This document shows positions 57,030 through 64,000 of a DNA stretch of 64,000 bases, one piece after another (the first letter of the stretch is position 1; the number at the start of each line of letters is the position of its first letter). The position numbers and the translations under genes were made by a program. This DNA comes from Pinus tabuliformis (Eukaryota; Streptophyta; Pinopsida; Pinales; Pinaceae). The stretch spans positions 691,434,420 through 691,498,419 of the forward strand of contig CM062813.1 of NCBI GenBank assembly GCA_031772625.1, given 5' to 3'. A model generated the notes under the pieces. The model was not told the DNA's origin, searched no databases, and worked only from the letters and a program-made list of their open reading frames with translations.

Positions 57030-58695
57030 GCCCCGGATGCGGGTGCTGACGTGCGGAGAAGGGGCGGGCCACATGCCCAACATGTGCCACCCCGTGTTAA
57101 ACCCACGGCTCCTTGAAGGAAGCCGTCAACTGGCATTCTATCTCCTCATCCACGCAATGCAGCAGTTAATGCCATTGATGGCTGAGGAAAGAGGTAGATG
57201 GAGGAGCAGAGCGCAGTTATGGAGCGCCTGCAACGAGGGAATGAAACAGAATATGAGGAGCTTAATGTGTCGAGCAAGGAATATTGGTCTGCCGAGTACT
57301 GGAGGGTGCAGAAGCACAGTGAGTTCAGGCCGGTGGAGATTTCATCACCCCGCGGCTCAGCTGAAGCCTGTCTCTGTGGCCATCCTTGCCGCTGGTCCGA
57401 GAGAGGAAGGCAATTGGCATACCACCAACGACAATTGGGAAAATGGAATGGTCTGGAACCAAGAGGGAGAATTCAATCTGAGTTCTGTGCACCAGAGGAC
57501 AAAAAGGGAAGGTATTGGCACTGCTACCGAGTTCAAGTTCATTCTCAGGCAATCAGAGGAGGCATTAGGGACACCATGGTTAAGGTACGAGAACGACAGC
57601 CCAGCAGAAGGGGACCATGGAGAGGCTCCTCCTCACGAGCCCCTGCAGCAGATGAGCATCATCATTGTTGTTGCTGTTACTGTCATCGACGAGCCCGAGC
57701 AACCCAGCTCCCCATTAGACAATTCATGGAGGTTGGGAGTTCCAGCGAAGGGAAGCCGGTGCTTCCAGCCTTTGGCTCTGTGGTATTCACTCTGGGCAAC
57801 TCTGCAGACATTGCAGGGGTCAATGCCCACATTTCAGTCTTATTCACCAGAATTCCGGAAGGAATTGAGGATGGAAATCCTCAGGGCACATTGGAGATGC
57901 CAATGGAAGACTCTGGAAAGGAAATTGATGTTGGAGACGGCACGACGGAGATGCCAATGGAAGGCTCTGGAAAGGAAATTGAAGTTGGAGAAGAACCGGC
58001 TGTGGAAGAGGTCACTGAAACTGAGCCACCATCGTCTGAAACCGGAGGCAAGGAGGACCAAAATTCGCATGCCCTCTCACCTCCATTGGGGCCAGCCCCT
58101 CCAGGCGTCGACGAAGAGGTATGGAGGAAAATGTGGGAAGGACGTGAAGAAGGTGACGGGTGGGCGTACGTGGTCGAAGACAAAAGCCTCTGTGACGAGG
58201 CGGAAGAACATCTGGCAGCCTGCCTCCCATCCACCGCCCGACTCCAGGATTAATGCTTCCACGGGTATTCTGATTTTGTCATTCGGTTATGTTTGCTGGC
58301 AGTCGTTACTTGTGTCTCTGTTATGTTCAAATTTGTCTGGTCTTTGGTTTAGTCTCACTTCTGTTAGGTCTATGTGGGGTTACAGTAAATGCATTAATCA
58401 CCATGGCTATCATGCGCTCTCAGAAGCTAGCCCCTGCGTGGGCAGTCATATGTTTGGTCTAGGTAATGTTATTCCCCAGAGTTTCTGATAGATTTTGCCC
58501 CTGGGTGGGGGCTTTTGTTGTCATGAGAAGTTTTGAGAAGTCTTGTCGATGCTGCCCCTGCGAGGGAGCTTTCAAGTCTACAGTCAAGGTTCCCAGGGTG
58601 CTTCTGCAGGCCCTGGAAGACATGTCTTTCTGTTTGTAAAGTTTTTTGTACATATAATTTGAAAGTTTAGCTAGTTTTACAGAGAAAAAAAAAAA
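57030..58695 (+). pseudogene. GC-rich retrocopied transcript, possibly from a CBM20-domain gene
   Basis: A 1,666-bp insertion with a 14-bp target duplication and 13 terminal A, GC-rich in AT-rich surroundings and absent from copy A. No introns are apparent. It is open in two frames: 57037-58488 (483 codons) and 57198-58253 (351 codons). Features of a starch-binding CBM20 domain are split between frames: GRQLAYHQRQLGKWNGLE in the second, GEFNLSSVHQ, TEFKFILRQSEEALG and WLRYEND in the first. This suggests frameshifts in a processed pseudogene. After about 57690 the second frame looks coding: it is acidic, with an 18-residue tandem repeat (MPMEDSGKEIDVG / MPMEGSGKEIEVG at 57888-57995) and VDEEVWRKMWEGREEGDGW. 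About 440 bp of 3' UTR follow. The family call is tentative; a non-autonomous retroelement is the alternative. Confidence 0.6.
57888..57995 (+). repeat. 54-bp in-frame tandem repeat
   Basis: Two 54-bp units (57888-57941 and 57942-57995) encode EMPMEDSGKEIDVGDG and EMPMEGSGKEIEVGEE. The differences (Asp/Gly, Asp/Glu) are mostly mild, which supports the 351-codon frame as the former coding frame here. Confidence 0.8.
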
Positions 58696-58709
58696 AATTT
58701 ATATTAGCA
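58696..58709 (+). other. target-site duplication of the GC-rich insertion, right
   Basis: AATTTATATTAGCA, matching 57016-57029; its first bases overlap the poly(A) tail. Confidence 0.9.
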
Positions 58710-60845
58710 AGAAATAAAATGTTATATATGGCGATGTTATTGTCAAGTAAATTGAAAGAACTAATCGCTGAAGTGATCTAGCTTTTTAATAAATATCAAA
58801 TACCATAAATTTGGTTAGACATGGAAGTCACAATAAAATGTTTTGCACTGGTGATGCTACAAATGGTTTTAGCAATTTTTCAAGCCAACAATACAAGTTT
58901 CTTTAAATGGTGGATTTGGTGAATTTTGTCTATTGTCAAGCAGAGGTTTTCAACTAAAAGTAAAAGTAAGAAGGTGCAATGGGCTTAAGTGTCTCCCCAA
59001 ATTCATGTTAAATATTTTCGAAATTATTATTTTTTAACTGAAAAATTTAATATGCCCTATATTTTTAGTTTTTGTTGTATTTAGTTATTTTATATATTTG
59101 AATCTTTATTTAATTGTTTTCCATTTTAAAATTATATTAAATTTCAAATTATAAAATGATACAATTATAGAATTGTCATATATACTATCAAATAACATAT
59201 TACATCATATAAAAAATAAATTATCAAATAATAAATAATACATTTCATTTTGAGAAATATAAAATTTATTAAAAAATGTAAATATTAACTAAATTATTAT
59301 TTTACAGTAGTTAGATTACATAGCCTTTAATCTATTTGTTCTTCAAATACACCTTGAAATATCCGTTTTTCACCGAGAAATATTTCAATCATATTTATGT
59401 TCAAAGTCTTTGATATAATAGTTAGTTAAATTATAATTTTATATTGTTTAAATGACATTTTTAATATCAGTTTTGCCAAATACTTTATTCATTTTGAAAT
59501 GTCATAAGATAATTAATGCAAATGTAAATTTTTTATATTTTTTACAATACATTGGAATCTAGTTATGTAAGTCATGGTCAAATTGTCACTAGTGTATTTT
59601 GCCTAAAATCAAATAAAAATCAATTAAAATCTCTTTAAATTATTATGCATTCAAAAACACATTATTAAAAAATATATATATCATAATTTTGTTAAAAATT
59701 ATATCACTTAAAATTAATAAGGTAATTGTGTCTTTATTACATAAAATATTACAATGTCAATATTTTCTTAATTTATTAGTTCGTTTATTGTGTTTGATAA
59801 AAATCTCTACTTGAGTGTTTGTTTCACTCATGTAGAACATATACTTTTTGTTTTGTTCATATATATATATATATCCGTGATGTTTATCTTGAGCATATTC
59901 ATATGTATTCGAATAAATGTAATATTGTGTAAAAATAGAATTCGATGAGAAGTTATATATATGTATATGTTAGTAGTGTTAGGTAGCAGATTTCCAAATG
60001 CAAGATAACAATATTTTTTTACTACTTTTGGTAGAAACATTTTTTGGTTAGGAAGTATGGTTCTAGAATTTTGGTTTCAACGTTGGATATCAATATATTT
60101 TTTTACCACTTTTGGTAGAAACATTTTTTTGTTTGGAAGTATGGTTCTAGAATTTTGGTTTCAACTTTCAAGTACTAAATCTCAGGTCATTAACAGTATT
60201 TTATGACTACTAAAAACACTTTATTCATTCATTCATGTATGTCTTATTTGTTTCTTACTCTAATTTAAGAATACTTAAAATAAGTAAGAATATCTACAAA
60301 GTAGCCCTTGTTCAAATACAAAATTTAGTTCATACATTTCAAAATTCAATAATTGAACTAAGCTGTAGGGAAACGTTAGCTATGCGGCCTTGTTATACAT
60401 GCATTTATTTATTAATATCATCTATTCGTGAGTGTTACGGAGTGGTTTTCTTAAGGTTAGAGAAAGTAATCCCATCCTCAAGGTCTAATATGTTGGAAAT
60501 TTATTTTCTCACCCTTTTTGTCTAGCAGCAGACGTTATTCCCATCGTTGTCAATGAGGAAAATTGATTGGATTGCCCCCACCTTTCTTTGATTTTGTTTT
60601 TCATGTATATGAATGTGCTAGTTACACTAACATAAATTGATATGTATGACTGAAATTGCCGTTTTAAAAATATATTAATTGGCTAAGGTTCTCTTGTACC
60701 CTTCCTAAATAGCTTCAACCTTGATTTCTCTTATGGAAATTACATCAATTTACCACAACACAAACTTAAGTTATTTTAGTCAAATTTACTTTTTAGTTTA
60801 CTTTACAAGAAAGAAAGAAAGAAATTATTTTAACGTCCACAAGGC
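58710..60845. other. AT-rich spacer, copy B
   Basis: Colinear with 31858-31950 and 34236-36330. It includes the empty site of the ORF1-only LINE near 58802-58814. No gene is supported. Confidence 0.5.
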
Positions 60846-60849
60846 TAAA

Positions 60850-62820
60850 GATAGCCTATGGGACAGATTGCTTCTTCATATGCTTGATGTATTCGGCCCT
60901 TTTTTTGTGAAGCTTCAAAATAAATTCTCCCAGCTTCTCGACAAACCCCTCGCTAAATAGATTATCCCAAGAGCTAGATGCCAGCATAGCTGCATAACTT
61001 TACCAGTTGTCTTTGAAGGCCTCACATTCTAAAATGAAATTTTTTTCTGTTTCCACTTTTCCGGAAGAACAAAAAATGCATACTCTTTCCTCCCACACTT
61101 CCTTTGGCCTTTTCTAGCTCCCTGTTTCACAACGGAGTTGATGAGAATTAGTCCTTAACTGAGCAATAAGAATTTTGGCTCTCTTAGAGATATTGGCCTC
61201 TATGTATGCTTTTGGTTTATGACTATGAGTGGGATTAAACACTTCAATATAGTAATTTTTCTTTCTTCCTAGCTTTTTATCCCAAGTACGCTTGTGGAAC
61301 TTTTCTATAACAAAAGCTTTTATCTCTTTGTTGTTTATGGGACACACGTTCAAGCAAATACCCCCATTTACTAAACCATTTGTTATTTTGTTGCATCCAA
61401 GTTTTTTTTGCTCTTGCAAAAGATATCATTAAAGACAACCTTAGGCCATCTACCCTCTTCCATTTGCTCAATTTGTCTTACACACCTTATGACTCGCACC
61501 ATAGCAATTGCTTTAATATGAGTCCTCCATGTTTCACTTAATAGGATATCATAAGGAACTGCACTTTTAATCTTAAATTTGTTTGTAATCAAATGCTTCT
61601 TAATTTTCTCAATTTGTCTCCACTGCATGTCGGATGTACTGCTAGCCCATAGTTCACAACCATAAAGAATCACCGGAATCACTAGAACCAAAAAGGGTAT
61701 GAGTGGTTTTTGAGTCCCATAACTTTGTCTCTCTACACCTATTTTGAAAAGCATAAAATGCTTTCCAACACCCCAAAGTTCTTTTCTTTCTACAACTATT
61801 CTAGCTTAGATTTTTGTTGAAGTCAATCTGAGGTACTTGTAATCTGCAACTTCTTCCAGAATGTTGCCTTCAAAGTAGAACTTATGTTGGTTATGTTTTC
61901 TTTTCTTAGAGAAGACCACTACTCTCATTTTGCTGATATTGACTTGCATTCCCACACATCTACAAAAATTCTCAAGGGATAGTAAGTGTTATTGCAAACC
62001 AAGAGTCGATTTAGCAATCAGAATAAGGTCATCTGCATACAAAATAAGTCTTATAACAAACTTGCCCAAATAGATACCATCACCCCCTTGCGAATTTAAC
62101 CACTCCTCAAGCTTGTTGATATATAAACCAAAAAGGGTACGAGACAGTGGGCAACCTTGCTTGACCCCGATATCAATTCTAAAACTTTCATAAATGCATG
62201 TTGAAGTTCTAATTTTGACTTTCACCTCTTCATACAACCTATGCACAACTGCTCTCAAATGTTTAGGAACCCCAAGTTCCTCCATTCTGTGCCAAAGCTT
62301 ATCCCTAGGAACCAAGTCAAACTCTTTTTTGAAATCAACAAAGCAACAAAAGACTTAGTCCTTTTTCTTGCAAAATTTTTCAATGATGTGCCTTAAAGTT
62401 ATACAATGATCAACTATGGAATGTTTAGGTCTAAAACCTACTTGCCCTTTAGCACACTTATCTCTTTCTTCTACCCACTTGCTAATTTTGTTTTCTAGCA
62501 TGCTTCCAAATAGCTTTGCAAACAAAGGGTTTATCATAATGGTCCTATAATTGGAGGGATTATTGATGTCATCGCTCTTGAAAAGAGGTATTACGAGACT
62601 AGTTGTCCAATCTGTGGGAAGCCCTCGTTGTATGATGTTGTTGAATATTTTTGTAATGTGAGGTGCAAGAATCTTTGACCCCCGCTTTACATATTCTACT
62701 TGGAGTTCATCGAAGTCTTTTGCTTTTCCGACACCCAACTTCTTGATACCCATCTCTACCTCTTGTACCGTGAAGAGTTCAATATCAGTGTTGACCAAGG
62801 GGGGAGAGTCAAACTTGGGA
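60850..62820 (-). pseudogene. second-type LINE reverse transcriptase, copy B
   Basis: Counterpart of 36335-38335 and better preserved in the RT. The frame 62798-62355 has VNTDIELFTVQEVEMGIKKL, LVIPLFKSDDINNPSNYRTI, MLENKISKWVEERDKCAKGQ and VGFRPKHSIVDHCITLRHII, the fingers and palm entry of a non-LTR RT. The next frame (62315-61989) has KQGCPLSRTLFGLYINKLEE and the intact catalytic LYADDLILIA (about 62028-62039). The C-terminal part follows at 61754-61114. The zinc finger keeps the Cys lost in A (61078-61080) but has lost the His (KNFILEC). Frameshifts separate the frames, so it is dead. Confidence 0.8.
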
Positions 62821-62824
62821 ACTT

Positions 62825-64000
62825 GCTCATAGAATTATCTTGCATAGTCAAACTATTTAGAAGTTGTAATATTATTTCCAATTTGTATTTTTTTCGGTTG
62901 GAGCTCCTTCCAAAATAATTTGGAATTATTTATAGATAACAAATTAAATAAATAAACCATTTTTATTTTTTGTGAAAAAAAGTAATATTTGTTTCGATAA
63001 ATTAAGTGACCAGAAAGAACTTTATGTATTTAAGTGAGCCCTAAAAATATGTGCTCTTTAATATTAAGAATTTTGGATATATATAAATTATTACTTTGTG
63101 AGAATTATGGTCGTAAAAAAAAGGTCATAATGTGTGGTAATTAAAATAGGGAGAAAAAAATATATATGGGATATTATGAAATATAATTTTTTATTTTCAA
63201 ATTCTTTTTGGTGTTGATGTTGATATATTATTAATAGCAATGTTGAGGTATTATAAAATGAAAATATATGATGATGTTATGTAAAGGAGTTAATAATATT
63301 ATTATAATGTTATTATGATATAAAATAAATTATATATATATAAAAAGGGGTTTATAGTGATTAAAATATGGTTTTTGTTTTTGTTTTTTATTATTATTTT
63401 ATATATATAGATGTAAACTAAGCAAAATCAAACAATCTTGGTTGTTAAATTTGTTAAAATTTTGTGAATTTAATGATGTAACTCGAACTCAAAAATGGAT
63501 TTATTAAGTTATTTATTTATTTATTTAAGTATAAGGGAAATGAAGTAAATGAATTATAATGAATGAAGGTAGAGAACATGGTCAACTAATAATAATGTTG
63601 GTCTTATAATGCATTTATACTAAGAGATTTAATTGTAAATTGAGATGTATGATGTTCAAAAGTCAGACTTCCGAGGTTGATATATGTGTAAGAAATTTAA
63701 GGTATAAAGTTATTGTAAATTTGGCAGTAATGATATGTTTTGAAAAAGAAAATATAGTTTGATATGAATGATGAATATTGATATGACGTTATATTGACAA
63801 TTGGTTCTATTTATTATGTGATGTCATGATATGTCTTTGATGTTGATATGTTGATGTTATAATTTATGAGGGTATTTTATGATGTGAAGCATGTGGTAAT
63901 TGCATGCAAATTTATGACATGCAAGAGTATGCAGCTCTTTACTACTCAGGTAGTTGTGTTTAACAATGATATAATGTTATCATAATGACGTGCAAGACTT
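62825..64000. other. AT-rich spacer at window end, copy B
   Basis: Colinear with 38336-39490. No gene seen. Confidence 0.5.

Larger units (their letters stand above)
41333..64000 (+). repeat. segmental duplication, copy B (runs off the window)
   Basis: Direct repeat of the segment starting at 9298, colinear to the last base of the window. Similarity looks above 90% by eye in the shared parts. B-specific insertions are at 53731-53877, 55932-56206 and 57030-58695; B lacks the CACTA element and the ORF1-only LINE of copy A. Confidence 0.85.

Noticed and set aside
57325-58262. Several antisense ORFs opposite the GC-rich insertion
   Set aside because: High GC keeps frames open; the poly(A) tail shows the transcript strand is +.
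57037-58488. 483-codon ORF as an intact host gene
   Set aside because: The second half looks coding in the overlapping 351-codon frame, and the insertion has poly(A) and TSD, so a frameshifted retrocopy is more likely.
9298-64000. The two copies as an assembly duplicate of one locus
   Set aside because: They differ by several clean insertions with target duplications and many substitutions, and a distinct junction lies between them. A false join of two haplotypes cannot be fully excluded without reads.
1-64000. tRNA, rRNA, organelle DNA or riboswitch
   Set aside because: Nothing with the expected conserved blocks was noticed on either strand; this was a visual scan only.

Overview
The window reads as nuclear DNA from a plant with a large, transposon-rich genome. 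It holds plant L1-type LINEs whose ORF1 has a DUF4283-like domain and a CCHC knuckle, Ty1/copia and Ty3-like LTR elements primed by initiator-Met tRNA, a CACTA transposon and a Mutator-like MITE, in AT-rich spacer. The many old, mutated, nested elements would fit a gymnosperm, but nothing proves it. I recognise no intact single-copy host gene, tRNA, rRNA or CRISPR array.

Layout: 1-9297 is unique to the window. It contains a minus-strand LTR retroelement (gag, primer-binding site, LTR and a further open region), degenerate repeats, and AT-rich DNA with a twice-occurring exon-like module. From 9298 to the end the window is mostly two direct copies of one segment: copy A (9298 to at least 39490) and copy B (41333 to at least 64000). 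Each holds, in order, an ORF of unknown function plus an LTR, a minus-strand copia gag/protease fragment, the end of a Ty3-type LTR with its PBS, a dead L1-type LINE on +, AT-rich spacer, and a dead second-type LINE on -. The end of a Ty3-type element, split by another LTR, fills 39491-41332 between the copies.

The copies act as filled and empty sites for each other. Only A has a 7.36-kb CACTA element (12827-20186, 3-bp TSD, long inverted subterminal arrays) and a 2.26-kb poly(A)-tailed retroelement on - (31964-34222). Only B has a Mutator-like MITE (55932-56206), a short poly(A) retroposon (53731-53877) and a GC-rich poly(A)-tailed insertion with TSD that looks like a retrocopied mRNA (57030-58695).

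The most striking item is the 2.26-kb element. It encodes one intact 658-residue protein: an unrecognised N-terminus, a complete 76-residue ubiquitin-like domain ending in Gly-Gly, a DUF4283-like domain and a CCHC knuckle. It lacks endonuclease and reverse transcriptase. Its last ~58 nt resemble the 3' end of the L1-type LINE in the same window, which suggests mobilisation in trans by that LINE family.
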